Assembly: GCA_002307235.1 (NCBI GenBank)
Contig: DBTV01000031.1
Location: forward strand, 162,998-226,997
Length of the DNA stretch: 64,000 nucleotides
Direction: 5' to 3'
DNA from: Acidobacteriaceae bacterium UBA1307
GTDB lineage: Bacteria; Acidobacteriota; Terriglobia; Terriglobales; Acidobacteriaceae
Shown: in pieces, positions 34,284 to 43,093 of the stretch
Position numbering within the stretch: position 1 is the first letter of the stretch
Layout: each line of letters opens with the position of its first letter
The notes under the pieces: model-generated
What the model was told of the DNA's origin: nothing
The model's input: only the letters and a program-made list of their open reading frames with translations
Databases searched by the model: none
Program-made: the position numbers and the translations under genes

Positions 34284-34495
34284 CGATGCGACTCCTAACA
34301 GTACAGGTCAAGACAAAGTAGAAATGTTAATGGCCCTTGAATAAGGAATAGATGAGGATCTCTTCATTCAAAACCGCATAAATATGCATGATCGCGCCAA
34401 TCACTCAGATAAGAAGCATCTTGCAATGCATAAAAACCATGAATATTTCTCAACGGCACCGGCTCTTGACGGGCCTGATACTCTAAAGAGTCCCT

Positions 34496-35746
34496 ATGAC
34501 CCTTCACACCCATTCCTCGTTCTTTTCCCGCGTGACGAAGCTGGCCGGCCTGCGCGCCGTCCATGCCGCCTTTGCCTGGATGCACCAGAATCCGAAGACG
34601 ATCTTGGACTGGCAGATTGAGCTGTCGAAGATTCCTGGGCCCCCCTTCGGCGAAGAGAACCGCTCGGTGTGGATGGCCGACCGCTTCCGCGAGGCGGGGC
34701 TGAGCGCGGTGACGACCGACGCGATCGGCAACGTCTTCGCCACGCTGCCGGCCGCCGCGCTGCCGCCTGAAAGCACCGGCCCGGTCGTCGTGCTCTCGGC
34801 CCATCTGGACACGGTCTTTCCGCTCGCGACGCCGCTCGATGCCAAAATCGACGGCGAGCGGGTCGAGCTGCCCGGCATCTGCGACAACGCGGCCGGCGTG
34901 GTCGGCATGCTGGCCGTGGCCCATGCGCTGGTTGAGGCCAGGGTCGAGCTTCCGGCCCCGCTCGTCTTCCTCGGCAATGTCGGCGAAGAGGGCGAGGGCG
35001 ACCTGCGCGGCGTGCGCTATCTGTACGAGCACAATACGCTTGCCGGCCGCATCGCGGCCCACGTCGTGCTCGACGGCGCCGGAGCCGAGGCGGCCATCGT
35101 GCAGGCGCTCGGCAGTCGCCGCTTCCAGGTCACCATCACCGGACCCGGCGGCCACAGCTTTACCGACGCGGGCACGCCGAACCCCATCGCCGCTCTCTCC
35201 GCAGCCCTTGCGCTCTTCTTTGAAACGCCGGTTCCCGACGACCCCAAGACCACCATCAACCTCGGCACCATCCGTGGAGGCACCAGCGTCAACTCGATTC
35301 CAGAGTCGGCGACGGCCTCGGTGGACCTGCGTTCAACCAGCCCGGACCAGTTGGTGCGGCTGGAAGTGGCCCTGCACCGCGCCGTGGAAGACGCCGTTCT
35401 GGCGGCGAATGCAAAGTCGAAGTCCTTCGTTAAAAAGCATTTGCGCTACACCATCCAGACCATCGGCAACCGCCCGGCCTCGTTTCTGCCAGAGACTTCG
35501 CCACTGATGGCGGGCCTTGCCGCCGTTGACCGTCATCTGGGCCTGCGCAGCGATCTGCGGCTCGGCTCAACCGACGCCAACATTCCGCTCTCGCTCGGCG
35601 TGCCCGCGCTTTCGCTCGGTGCCGGCGGCGACGGCGGCGGCGCGCACACCATCGCCGAGTGGTATTCGGCCCGGGACCGCGACCTCGGACTGCGCCGTAT
35701 CCTGTTGCTGGTGCTGGCAATGCTCGACTGGGCCGCGGAACAATAG
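34496..35746 (+). CDS. M20-family zinc peptidase (PepT/CPG2-like)
   Basis: 416 aa cytoplasmic exopeptidase. Zinc ligands are seen in SAHLDTVF, CDNAAG, VGEEGEGD (with the catalytic Glu pair) and GGGAHTIAEWY near the C-terminus. The dimerisation domain of M20 enzymes covers about residues 215-330 (ITGPGGHSFTDAGTPNPI, with the shared active-site His). Probably removes amino acids from di- or tripeptides; substrate unproven. An ACTCTAAAGAGT palindrome at 34480-34491 sits just before the ATG. The transporter gene follows after 28 bp, so an operon is likely. Confidence 0.88.
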   Translation: MTLHTHSSFFSRVTKLAGLRAVHAAFAWMHQNPKTILDWQIELSKIPGPPFGEENRSVWMADRFREAGLSAVTTDAIGNVFATLPAAALPPESTGPVVVLSAHLDTVFPLATPLDAKIDGERVELPGICDNAAGVVGMLAVAHALVEARVELPAPLVFLGNVGEEGEGDLRGVRYLYEHNTLAGRIAAHVVLDGAGAEAAIVQALGSRRFQVTITGPGGHSFTDAGTPNPIAALSAALALFFETPVPDDPKTTINLGTIRGGTSVNSIPESATASVDLRSTSPDQLVRLEVALHRAVEDAVLAANAKSKSFVKKHLRYTIQTIGNRPASFLPETSPLMAGLAAVDRHLGLRSDLRLGSTDANIPLSLGVPALSLGAGGDGGGAHTIAEWYSARDRDLGLRRILLLVLAMLDWAAEQ

Positions 35747-35758
35747 CAACCGGCGCAC

Positions 35759-35764
35759 TACAAT
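35759..35764 (+). promoter_or_regulatory. -10-like TACAAT before the EamA gene
   Basis: A five-of-six match to TATAAT, 10 nt before the ATG at 35775 and inside the 28-bp gap after the peptidase stop. Could give the transporter its own start. Confidence 0.35.
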
Positions 35765-35774
35765 CGAAGCAACC

Positions 35775-36722
35775 ATGAAAGTTCGCGCATATCTGCTGAT
35801 GATTGCCACGGTGGCGCTATGGGGCGCCACCTTTGTCGTTGTAAAAGCGGCACTTGCCGACGCCACGCCGGGAGCCTTCAACCTGGTTCGCATGACGCTG
35901 GCCTTTGCCGTGCTGGCCGTCGTCTATCGCAAAAGCTGGCGGCAGATAAACCGGCGTCAGTTGCGCGACGGGGCCATCGTGGGCCTGTGCCTGGCCATCG
36001 GCTATCAGTTTCAGACCATTGGGCTTGTGCGCACCACCCCCGCCAAGTCGGCCTTCATCACGGGGCTGCTGGTGGTCATGGTTCCCTTCTTCTCGCTGAT
36101 TCCGGGGCTGCACCCGGCGGGCGCGCCGCGTCCACGCTGGAACGCCTTTACCGGCGCTCTGCTGGCCTTTGCCGGAATTCTGCTGCTGACCACCCCGGCC
36201 GGAGCAGGACTGCTGCCGGATTTCAGCGCCATCAATCTCGGCGACGTGCTCACCTTCGGCTGCGCCATCGGCTTCACGCTGCACTGCATCGCACTGGCCC
36301 ACATCGCGCCCAGGGTGGGCTTTCGCCCGCTGGCACTGTTGCAGATCGGCTTCTGTGCGCTGTTCATGCTGGTGAGCCTGCCTTTGGTGGAGCAGCCGCA
36401 GATGCACTGGAGCCCGCGGCTGATCGCGGCGCTGCTGGTCACCGCGATTCTGGCCACGGCGGCGGCCTTTTCCGTGCAGAGCTGGGTGCAGTCGGTGCTG
36501 CCGCCGACGCATACGGCACTGATTCTGACGCTCGAACCGGCCTTTGCCTGGCTGACCTCGTTTTTGCTGCTCGGCGAGCGGCTCGGCAGCCGTTCCGTGG
36601 CCGGTGCGGGCCTGATTTTGAGCGGCATTCTGCTGACCGAATTGGTACGCCCGCGGCCAAGCGCCGCAGAAAAGGCTGCACGGGCGCAACGGAAGGCCGA
36701 GCCCGAGCGTCTTACCACCTAG
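35775..36722 (+). CDS. EamA/DMT-superfamily transporter
   Basis: 315 aa with ten predicted helices in two EamA repeats: LMIATVALWGATFVVVKAAL opens the first, LNLGD..LTFGCAIGFTLHCIAL the second, ending in LEPAFAWLTSFLLLGERLGSRSVAGAGLIL. It exports or imports small metabolites such as amino acids; specificity is unknown. A basic tail (AARAQRKAEPERLTT) follows the last helix. ATG 35775 was chosen because it opens helix 1; a longer frame from 35517 overlaps the upstream peptidase gene. Expected to be co-transcribed with the peptidase. Confidence 0.88.
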   Translation: MKVRAYLLMIATVALWGATFVVVKAALADATPGAFNLVRMTLAFAVLAVVYRKSWRQINRRQLRDGAIVGLCLAIGYQFQTIGLVRTTPAKSAFITGLLVVMVPFFSLIPGLHPAGAPRPRWNAFTGALLAFAGILLLTTPAGAGLLPDFSAINLGDVLTFGCAIGFTLHCIALAHIAPRVGFRPLALLQIGFCALFMLVSLPLVEQPQMHWSPRLIAALLVTAILATAAAFSVQSWVQSVLPPTHTALILTLEPAFAWLTSFLLLGERLGSRSVAGAGLILSGILLTELVRPRPSAAEKAARAQRKAEPERLTT

Positions 36723-36723
36723 C

Positions 36724-36770
36724 GTGTATCGACATAGAGCAGCTTATTCAGTTGGTATATGTCGATACAC
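36724..36770. promoter_or_regulatory. 13-bp inverted repeat pair upstream of htrA
   Basis: GTGTATCGACATA (36724-36736) and its exact complement TATGTCGATACAC (36758-36770), 21-nt spacer. Each arm itself contains TGT-N4-ACA, so it looks like two operator sites two to three turns apart. It starts two bases after the EamA stop and lies 123 bp before the protease ATG. It is not followed by T, so a terminator is less likely. Confidence 0.5.
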
Positions 36771-36893
36771 CCTAAGGTTCATGCATCCGTGCATGGCATG
36801 GTTGCCTGCCGACCATGCCCCCACCAGTGGCTATACTTGCTGGTAGCATTCCGTCTCGGCTTGAGGGCCGGGGCCACGCGAGGTTTTTTCCCC

Positions 36894-38507
36894 ATGAAAT
36901 CAATCTTCGAACGGCTGCGTTCCCGCCGTCTTGCTTCGGCCTTTGTTGTCCTTGCCACGCTTTCAGTCGCCGTTGTGGCCGGATCATTCGCGGCGCACGG
37001 CGTCCGTGGACAGGAACAGGCCAACTCCTCCGATGCCACGCCGCTGCACGTGACCAACTCGACGGTGCCGCCAAATGACTTTGTGCGCATCGCCAAGGCC
37101 GTGGGTCCGGCCGTGGTCAACATCAACACGCAGACGCTGCCCAAGCAGGACAGCGGCAAGGCCCACAAGGGAAACCGCCTGCGCACCCAACCCCGGCAAC
37201 AGGCGCCCGACGATGGTGAGGACGACGACCAGGGCAACATGGAGGACTTCTTCAACCGCTTCTTCGGTGGCCAGGGCGGACAAGGCGGGCAGAGCGACCA
37301 GAGCAATGAGGTGCAGGAGGCGCTCGGTTCCGGCTTCATCGTCGACCCGCGCGGCTACATCATCACCAATAATCATGTGGTCGAGAAGGCCGACAAGATC
37401 TACGTCAAGCTGGCCAGCGACCCGGACAACGCCGACCAGCGTCTGGCACGGGTGATCGGCACCGACAAGGCGACCGATCTGGCGGTAATCAAGATCGAAA
37501 CCAGCGTGCCGCTGCCCACCGTCAAGCTCGGCAACTCCGATCTGGCGCAGGTGGGCGACTGGGTCGAGGCCATCGGAAGCCCCTTCGCGCTCTCGCAGTC
37601 GATGACCGCCGGCATCATCTCGGCGAAGAACCGGACGATTCAGCCCGGCGCGCAGGGCCAGTTTCAGCACTTTATCCAGACCGACGCGGCCATTAACCCG
37701 GGCAACTCCGGCGGGCCGCTGCTGAACATGAACGGTGACGTGATCGGCGTGAATACGGCGATTTACACGCAGTCGGGCGGCTATCAGGGCATGGGCTTCG
37801 CGCTGCCGTCGAACACCGTCGTCGAGGTCTACAACCAGTTGATCGGACCGGGCCACAAGGTGGTGCGCGGCTCGATCGGCATCACCTTCGACGCCCGCAA
37901 CGCCAACTCCGAGAGCGTTACACGCTTGTACGGCCGCGGCGTCATCGTCAGCCAGGTGCAACCGGGCGGCCCGGCGGAGAAGGGCGGCCTGAAGATGGGC
38001 GACATGATCAACTCGCTCGACGGTCGCGCCATCCGGGACAGCGACGATCTGGTGAACGAGATCGCCAACCGTCGTCCGGGTTCGAGCATTCGCCTCGGCT
38101 ACATTCGCGACGACAAGCCGGGAACGGCCACGGTGACCATCGGCGACCGCGACAAGATCTTCGCCAATTTGACCGGTGCGCAGGCCGAGGAAGAGCCAGC
38201 GAGCCAGGGCGAAGCGGGCGAGGGCAAGCTCGGCATCGTGGTCCGCGAGACCACGCCGGCGCAGGTGACCAAGCTGCACACGCCGGGCATGGCGATCCAG
38301 TCGGTGCGCCCCGGCTCCTTTGCCGACCTGCAGGGCCTTGAGCCCGGGCTGGTGATTACCCGCATCAACAAGCAGCCGGTCGGCACCCGCGCGCAGTACA
38401 ACACGGTGGTGGGCAAGCTGAAAAACGGTGACGATGTGGTCTTTGAGCTGCTGAATCCGCGCCAGCCCACGCAGGGGCTGATCGTGGTCGGGGGCAAACT
38501 GCAATAA
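36894..38507 (+). CDS. Periplasmic serine protease, HtrA/Deg family, two PDZ domains
   Basis: 537 aa. A signal/anchor segment (SAFVVLATLSVAVVAGSFAAHG) is followed by an acidic Gly/Gln/Asp-rich linker (about 85-140) that resembles the LA loop. The trypsin-like domain has the complete triad: His161 (ITNNHVV), Asp195 (ATDLAVIKIE), Ser272 (NPGNSGGPLLN). Two PDZ domains occupy about residues 330-410 and 440-535. It degrades or refolds misfolded envelope proteins. ATG 36894 was chosen for the signal segment; there is no strong ribosome site. The region upstream holds a 13-bp inverted repeat, an 8-bp hairpin (36795-36819) and TATACT at 36832-36837. Confidence 0.93.
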   Translation: MKSIFERLRSRRLASAFVVLATLSVAVVAGSFAAHGVRGQEQANSSDATPLHVTNSTVPPNDFVRIAKAVGPAVVNINTQTLPKQDSGKAHKGNRLRTQPRQQAPDDGEDDDQGNMEDFFNRFFGGQGGQGGQSDQSNEVQEALGSGFIVDPRGYIITNNHVVEKADKIYVKLASDPDNADQRLARVIGTDKATDLAVIKIETSVPLPTVKLGNSDLAQVGDWVEAIGSPFALSQSMTAGIISAKNRTIQPGAQGQFQHFIQTDAAINPGNSGGPLLNMNGDVIGVNTAIYTQSGGYQGMGFALPSNTVVEVYNQLIGPGHKVVRGSIGITFDARNANSESVTRLYGRGVIVSQVQPGGPAEKGGLKMGDMINSLDGRAIRDSDDLVNEIANRRPGSSIRLGYIRDDKPGTATVTIGDRDKIFANLTGAQAEEEPASQGEAGEGKLGIVVRETTPAQVTKLHTPGMAIQSVRPGSFADLQGLEPGLVITRINKQPVGTRAQYNTVVGKLKNGDDVVFELLNPRQPTQGLIVVGGKLQ

Positions 38508-38513
38508 AACCGC

Positions 38514-38556
38514 GGCTCCGAAAGAACCATAATCTCGAAAAAGCTCTTTCGGAGCC
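38514..38556. other. 12-bp inverted repeat after the HtrA gene
   Basis: GGCTCCGAAAGA and TCTTTCGGAGCC with a 19-nt spacer. No T-run follows, so it may be a weak terminator, an mRNA end, or an operator for the next gene. Confidence 0.55.
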
Positions 38557-38603
38557 AATCTGTCCCTATTGACACACATTGCCAAAATGAACCCTGTTTT
38601 AAC

Positions 38604-38633
38604 TTGCTCTTGCCTTGCACGAACCTCTACACT
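38604..38633 (+). promoter_or_regulatory. Candidate promoter of the peptidoglycan-binding protein gene
   Basis: TTGCTC (38604-38609), 18-bp spacer, TACACT (38628-38633), about 45 bp before the GTG start. Confidence 0.45.
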
Positions 38634-38678
38634 AAACAGGTTGTTTTACGGCGTTCTCCGTATCGAGGTGATGGCATA

Positions 38679-39284
38679 GTGTTCAATCTGCGTTCTTCTG
38701 TCCTGTTTCTGCTTTCCGCATCCCTGCTGCTTTCTCCGGCATGGGCCTCGCGGTCGCACCAGGCGCCGACCAGTGGCCATGCGCATCGTCATGCGCACGC
38801 GGCTGCCGCGGCAGGTTCCTCGGAAGACCAGGCCCCTTCCCGGCACGGACGCGCCTCGGTGAAGCACACCTCCGCGAAGGCCTCTGCCTCCGCGTCGTCG
38901 AAGAAGCGCGGCAAGCATGGCGCCAGCTCGGCGGAAAGCCTCGGCGTGCTGCCGACGAAGCGTTCGCACGGCCAGTTGTCGATTGGCTCCGAGCGCATTC
39001 TGCAGATCCAGCAGGCGCTGATCCGCGAGCACTACCTCGACGGCGAGGCCTCGGGCACCTGGGACTCGTCTACCAACGCGGCCATGCAGAAGTTTCAGGC
39101 CGATCAGGGTTGGCAGACCAAGTTGATGCCGGACTCGCGCGCACTGAAGAAGCTCGGCCTCGGCGCCGACTACTCGAACGCGATCAACGCGAAGACCTCC
39201 AGCTTCAACGATCCGCCGCCGACCAGCACGATTCCCGCTGACCGCGCCGCGGGCTTTGCCGCCGGATCACGCGCCATTCAGTAA
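38679..39284 (+). CDS. Secreted protein with a peptidoglycan-binding-like domain
   Basis: 201 aa. A signal peptide (SSVLFLLSASLLLSPAWA) is followed by a His/Ala/Ser/Lys-rich disordered stretch (about 25-95). A PG_binding_1-like three-helix domain occupies about 105-165, with ILQIQQALIREHYLDGEASGTWDSSTNAAMQKFQADQGW. There is no catalytic domain, so it may anchor to the wall or be a lone targeting module. The start is GTG 38679 with GAGGTG eight bases upstream; codons upstream from 38604 add a non-signal sequence and are rejected. A terminator follows. Confidence 0.78.
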   Translation: MFNLRSSVLFLLSASLLLSPAWASRSHQAPTSGHAHRHAHAAAAAGSSEDQAPSRHGRASVKHTSAKASASASSKKRGKHGASSAESLGVLPTKRSHGQLSIGSERILQIQQALIREHYLDGEASGTWDSSTNAAMQKFQADQGWQTKLMPDSRALKKLGLGADYSNAINAKTSSFNDPPPTSTIPADRAAGFAAGSRAIQ

Positions 39285-39306
39285 ATTCTGACTTCAAGGA
39301 AAAGAA

Positions 39307-39341
39307 CGCCGCGCTGGCTTCAGGCTTGCGCGGCGTTTTTA
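39307..39341. terminator. Bidirectional terminator
   Basis: ACGCCGCGC with GCGCGGCGT, a 13-nt loop, then TTTTATT on the plus strand and CTTTTCC on the minus strand. Serves the peptidoglycan-binding protein gene and the Lrp gene from the opposite side. Confidence 0.85.
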
Positions 39342-39403
39342 TTGTCTAAAAAACTGTACGGGATGACAGTGATTGAGGCGATACGAATTTCGGAGACGTA
39401 ATT

Positions 39404-39886
39404 CTAAAGACGGGTCTTTTTGCGGCCGCCGCGACGCGGAAGAGCCTGCGCCGGGGTGATCGGCTTCCAGGCAAAGGCCGAGCCGAGCACCAGCGAGGTG
39501 TTGGTCGCGACATAGGGCATCAGCGCGTCGATGACCTCTTCAAGATGCTGGGTATCGCGCACCGAAACCTCGACCAGATATGACTCCGGGCCGGTGATGC
39601 GATGGCAACGAAGCACCTCGGGCGTGCGGCGCGCAAGCTCGGCAAAGCCCTGAATGCGGCCGCCGTCGACGGTGATGCGCACGATGGCATGTACCGGCAG
39701 CCCGACCGCTGCCGGGTTGATCTGCGCGTGATAGCCGAGGATGACGCCCGCGTCTTCGAGCTTCTGCATTCGCTCAATCACCGCCGGGGTCGAAAGCCCG
39801 ACCTGACGGCCAAGCTCGGCACAGGAGACGCGCGCATTGGCCTGCAGGCGCGCGACGATGTCACAGTCTTTCGAATCGAGATCCAT
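39404..39886 (-). CDS. Lrp/AsnC-family transcription regulator
   Basis: 160 aa. The N-terminal helix-turn-helix (about 4-55) reads LDSKDCDIVARLQANARVSCAELGRQVGLSTPAVIERMQKLE; the RAM ligand domain (about 70-150) follows with GYHAQINPAAVG and TGPESYLVEVSV. A basic tail (RRGGRKKTRL) ends it. Start ATG has GGAAGGG upstream. It begins 12 bp after the stop of the tryptophanase-like gene, so it is probably co-transcribed and may sense that enzyme's amino acid substrate or product. Confidence 0.92.
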   Translation of the reverse strand: MDLDSKDCDIVARLQANARVSCAELGRQVGLSTPAVIERMQKLEDAGVILGYHAQINPAAVGLPVHAIVRITVDGGRIQGFAELARRTPEVLRCHRITGPESYLVEVSVRDTQHLEEVIDALMPYVATNTSLVLGSAFAWKPITPAQALPRRGGRKKTRL

Positions 39887-39898
39887 CGAGCCCTTCCG

Positions 39899-41290
39899 TC
39901 AGGCGAGCACGGGCACGCCTGCTGGCTCATATTCTGCCATAAATCCGCCGAGCAAGGCGGGCTGGCGCACGAGACGCATGCCGGTGACCGTGCCCGCGCG
40001 CTGCCCAATGCGGGCCAGACACGCAACGGCGTAGTCGAGATGGCGGCGCGTGTAGACGCGATTGGGAATCGCCAGCCGCGTCATCTCCAGCCGCTTGCCG
40101 GCAAAGGGGCCGCTCTGCGGCGCAAGCGCCATGCGCGTCGAACGGATGCCGCCCTCGCGATAAAGCTCGACGGCGAGCGCGTGGCCCGGAACCTCATCAA
40201 GACTGAGATGCGGCAGCATCTGATCGGCACGCAGATACACGGCGTGGCCACCCGCCGGCGAGAGCACCGGAATGCCGTGCTCGCAGAGCCGATCGTGCAA
40301 ATAAGCGGTCGTCTCCATGCGACAGCTCAGGTGCGCCTCGTCGATGCCCTCGCGCAAGCCGGTGGCAATGGCCTCCATATCGCGGCCGGTGATGCCGCCG
40401 TAGGTAAGAAAGCCTTCGGCGAGCACGAGCCGCTGGCGCGCGGCACGCGCGGCCTCTTCATTGCGCAGCGCGAGAAAGCCGCCGATCTGCGCCATCGCAT
40501 CCTTTTTGGCCGAGACGATGCAACCGTCCGCCAGCGAAAAAATCTCACGCACGATCGCGGCAATCGAATGGTCGCGATAGCCCGGCTCGAAGCGCTGAAT
40601 GTACCAGGCATTCTGCGCAAAACGGCAGGCATCCAGATAGAGCGGCTTGCCGCAGCGATGCGCAAGTTCGCTGGTCGCGCGCAGATTCGCCATCGAAACC
40701 GGCAGGTCGGCGCAGACGTTGCTGGTGATGGTCACCAGCACAAAGGGCACGCGCGCGGCCTCGGGCCCACGCAGCAGCGCCTCAAGCGAGGCCAGATCCG
40801 TATTGCCCTTGAAGGGAGTCACGGCATCAAAGTCCCAGAACTCCGCGCAGGGGAAGTCGATCGGCTCGACGCCGTGATCGACGCAGTTGGCGCGGGTGGT
40901 ATCAAAGAGCGTGTTCGAGGGCACAAGAGACCCGGCCGGCGCGAGAGCGGCGATCAGCAACCGCTCGGCAGCGCGGCCCTGATGCGTGGGAAGCACGAAC
41001 TCGTAACCAAAGAGCTCGCGAATGGTCTGCTCCATGCGGCGAAAGCTGGCGCTGCCCGCATAGGACTCGTCGCCCTGCATCATGGCCGCCATCTGGTCGC
41101 GGCTCACCGCGCAGGTGCCGCTGTCGGTCAGCAGATCAATCAGCACATCGTCGGCGTCGAGCGCATACAGGTTGAAGCGCGCCTTGCGGAGCGCGGCCTC
41201 ACGCTCATCGCGCGTCGTCCAGCGCAGCGGCTCAACCACGCGCACCTTGTACGGCTCCATCGCGAAACAGATCGGTTCGTCGTTTCCCAT
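39899..41290 (-). CDS. PLP-dependent beta-eliminating lyase, tryptophanase/tyrosine phenol-lyase family
   Basis: 463 aa. LIDLLTDSGTCAVSRDQMAAMMQGDESYAGSASF and PTHQGRAAERLL are shared by tryptophanase and tyrosine phenol-lyase. The PLP lysine is Lys263 in SAKKDAM. Discriminating positions are mixed: LFDTT has the Asp of tryptophanase, the position of the phenol-binding Arg of tyrosine phenol-lyase is Met (STRMAL), and Gly449 (LGGFMA) replaces the C-terminal His of tryptophanase or Phe of tyrosine phenol-lyase. It therefore probably cleaves a Trp-like or other amino acid to pyruvate and ammonia, but the substrate is open. ATG 41290 was chosen from the family N-terminus; ATG 41317 and 41326 are possible. 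In operon with an Lrp gene. Confidence 0.85.
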   Translation of the reverse strand: MGNDEPICFAMEPYKVRVVEPLRWTTRDEREAALRKARFNLYALDADDVLIDLLTDSGTCAVSRDQMAAMMQGDESYAGSASFRRMEQTIRELFGYEFVLPTHQGRAAERLLIAALAPAGSLVPSNTLFDTTRANCVDHGVEPIDFPCAEFWDFDAVTPFKGNTDLASLEALLRGPEAARVPFVLVTITSNVCADLPVSMANLRATSELAHRCGKPLYLDACRFAQNAWYIQRFEPGYRDHSIAAIVREIFSLADGCIVSAKKDAMAQIGGFLALRNEEAARAARQRLVLAEGFLTYGGITGRDMEAIATGLREGIDEAHLSCRMETTAYLHDRLCEHGIPVLSPAGGHAVYLRADQMLPHLSLDEVPGHALAVELYREGGIRSTRMALAPQSGPFAGKRLEMTRLAIPNRVYTRRHLDYAVACLARIGQRAGTVTGMRLVRQPALLGGFMAEYEPAGVPVLA

Positions 41291-41439
41291 GCCTTCAGCA
41301 TAGGAGAGAGCCGCCATCGCGTACATTCCATTTTTAAGGCGATTTTTCGATTTTGCCTTACTTTGAAAAGAGTTCTTCTGTTTTTGCTTTCGATGCGCGG
41401 AAGCAGACTGCTTCAACCGCTCCCGCGCATCATGCCGAA

Positions 41440-42981
41440 TCAGTCTCCGTACTTGAGCAGAAACTCATACTGCGGCCGTGTCGTGTCGGGGCCAGCGGTG
41501 ATGGTGCGATCCAGATGCAGCAATTCGCGCTTTTCATCAAAGCGCGGCCACACGGGCAGTCCCTTGCCGTTGGGGTTACCGGTGCGCGCAAAGTTGGTCC
41601 AGTAGCGCATCATGGCCTCGCTCAGCGCACGATCCTCCGGACGAATCTGCGCGCCGGGCCGCGTGTCGAGCGTGCCAAAAACATATTCGATGTCATCGGA
41701 GTGGAAGGCGAACCAGCCGGGATGAAACTTGCTGGGCGCGGCGGGCAACTCGAAATGGTAGCGATAGACGGGAGCCTCGCCCGTTTTGGCCTGCGCCTCA
41801 ATCCACAGCCAGGTGCTGAAGGCGATGAAGCCATCGCCGCCATAGGCCACGGCCGAGCGTGTCGCCTCCTCGTCACTGGCCGCCGGATAGACCTTGAGAA
41901 ACTCGGCCTCATGCGCGGCAAAATGTTTGGCCGCGTACTGCTTCCACTTCTCCGCCGTCATGCCGCGGGCAATCAGCGCCGCGTTCTCATCCTTGTTCCA
42001 ACCGGCCAGCAGAGGCACGTGCGCCTGATGGCCCTCGACATAGGTCTTTTCGACCGGCTCGGTCAGCACGCGGCCATCAACCACCGGAGAAAACCGGATC
42101 ATGCCCAGCTTGCTGCTGGCCTCGATGATTATTTCAGCGGGCAACGCGCGCGCTTCGGCCAAGTTTTTTACACCGAGGCTCTCCAAAAACTGTTGATCGC
42201 GCCCGCCCCGCTCACCGAGGACATCGGTCGCCAGCACGCCGCGAAAGGCCGCGCCACTTTCGCCTATCGCCCGATGAAAGAGCCCGCGCGCCTCGGGCGA
42301 GGCCATCAAGGTGCTCACCGCAAACGAACCTGCGCTTTCACCGAAGATCGTCACGTTCGCCGGGTCGCCCCCAAAGTTGCGCACGTTGGCGCGCACCCAG
42401 CGCAGCGCGGCGATCATGTCCATCAGCCCGTAGTTGCCTGCGTGGCCGTGATCCTCTTGCGCAAGTTCGTTCGCGGCCAAAAAGCCCAGCGCGCCGAGCC
42501 GATAATTGATGGTGACCAGCACGACGCCATGGGTCGGCAGGTTGTCGCCATCGTGACGCGGCTCGCTCGCAGCGCCGCCCGCGTAGCCGCCGCCGTGAAT
42601 CCAGAACATGACCGGCAGTTTGCTCGCCGCCGTGGCCGTGGCGGGGGCATAGACGTTCAAATAAAGGCAATCCTCGCTCGGCGCGCCATCTTCGAAGACC
42701 ATATCCGGGAAGACGACGCCCTGCACGCAGTGCGGCGCAAACTTCGTCGCATCGCGCACGCCCTTCCAGGCCGCCGCCGGCTCGGGCGCGCGCCAACGCA
42801 GCGCACCCACCGGCGGAGCGGCATAGGGCAGGCCAAGAAAGGCCCGCACCTTGCCGTCGTTGATCGTTTTGCCTGCCACTCGGCCCCCGACCGTCGCCAC
42901 CGTCAGACCCGCAGCCAAGGCCGTCGCGGCGCCGCAACTCACCGCCGTAAGGACCAGGGCCATCCAGAGATTTTTACGCAT
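41440..42981 (-). CDS. Secreted type B carboxylesterase
   Basis: 513 aa alpha/beta hydrolase. The signal peptide starts at MRKNLWMALVLT. The oxyanion motif WIHGGGYAGG is followed by the nucleophile Ser216 in FGESAGSF. The acid is in WNKDENAALI and the His in FHSDDIEYVFGTL. Family members hydrolyse carboxylic esters, for example p-nitrobenzyl or feruloyl esters. In this setting, flanked by pectin genes, a role in removing ester groups from cell-wall polysaccharide is plausible but unproven. Divergent from the acetylesterase-like gene. Confidence 0.88.
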   Translation of the reverse strand: MRKNLWMALVLTAVSCGAATALAAGLTVATVGGRVAGKTINDGKVRAFLGLPYAAPPVGALRWRAPEPAAAWKGVRDATKFAPHCVQGVVFPDMVFEDGAPSEDCLYLNVYAPATATAASKLPVMFWIHGGGYAGGAASEPRHDGDNLPTHGVVLVTINYRLGALGFLAANELAQEDHGHAGNYGLMDMIAALRWVRANVRNFGGDPANVTIFGESAGSFAVSTLMASPEARGLFHRAIGESGAAFRGVLATDVLGERGGRDQQFLESLGVKNLAEARALPAEIIIEASSKLGMIRFSPVVDGRVLTEPVEKTYVEGHQAHVPLLAGWNKDENAALIARGMTAEKWKQYAAKHFAAHEAEFLKVYPAASDEEATRSAVAYGGDGFIAFSTWLWIEAQAKTGEAPVYRYHFELPAAPSKFHPGWFAFHSDDIEYVFGTLDTRPGAQIRPEDRALSEAMMRYWTNFARTGNPNGKGLPVWPRFDEKRELLHLDRTITAGPDTTRPQYEFLLKYGD

Positions 42982-43093
42982 CACTCGACCTACTCCTTTG
43001 CGGACCACAATAGCAGGCTGGCAGAGCCCGCGCACAGGTTCGTCGATCAAAAGTCACAAGAAAAACCGATTTTATGAAAAAAAAGCTGGCCAA

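Noticed and set aside
34480..34491. ACTCTAAAGAGT palindrome before the M20 peptidase as an operator
   Set aside because: Arms of only five bases; could easily be chance, so mentioned only in the gene entry.
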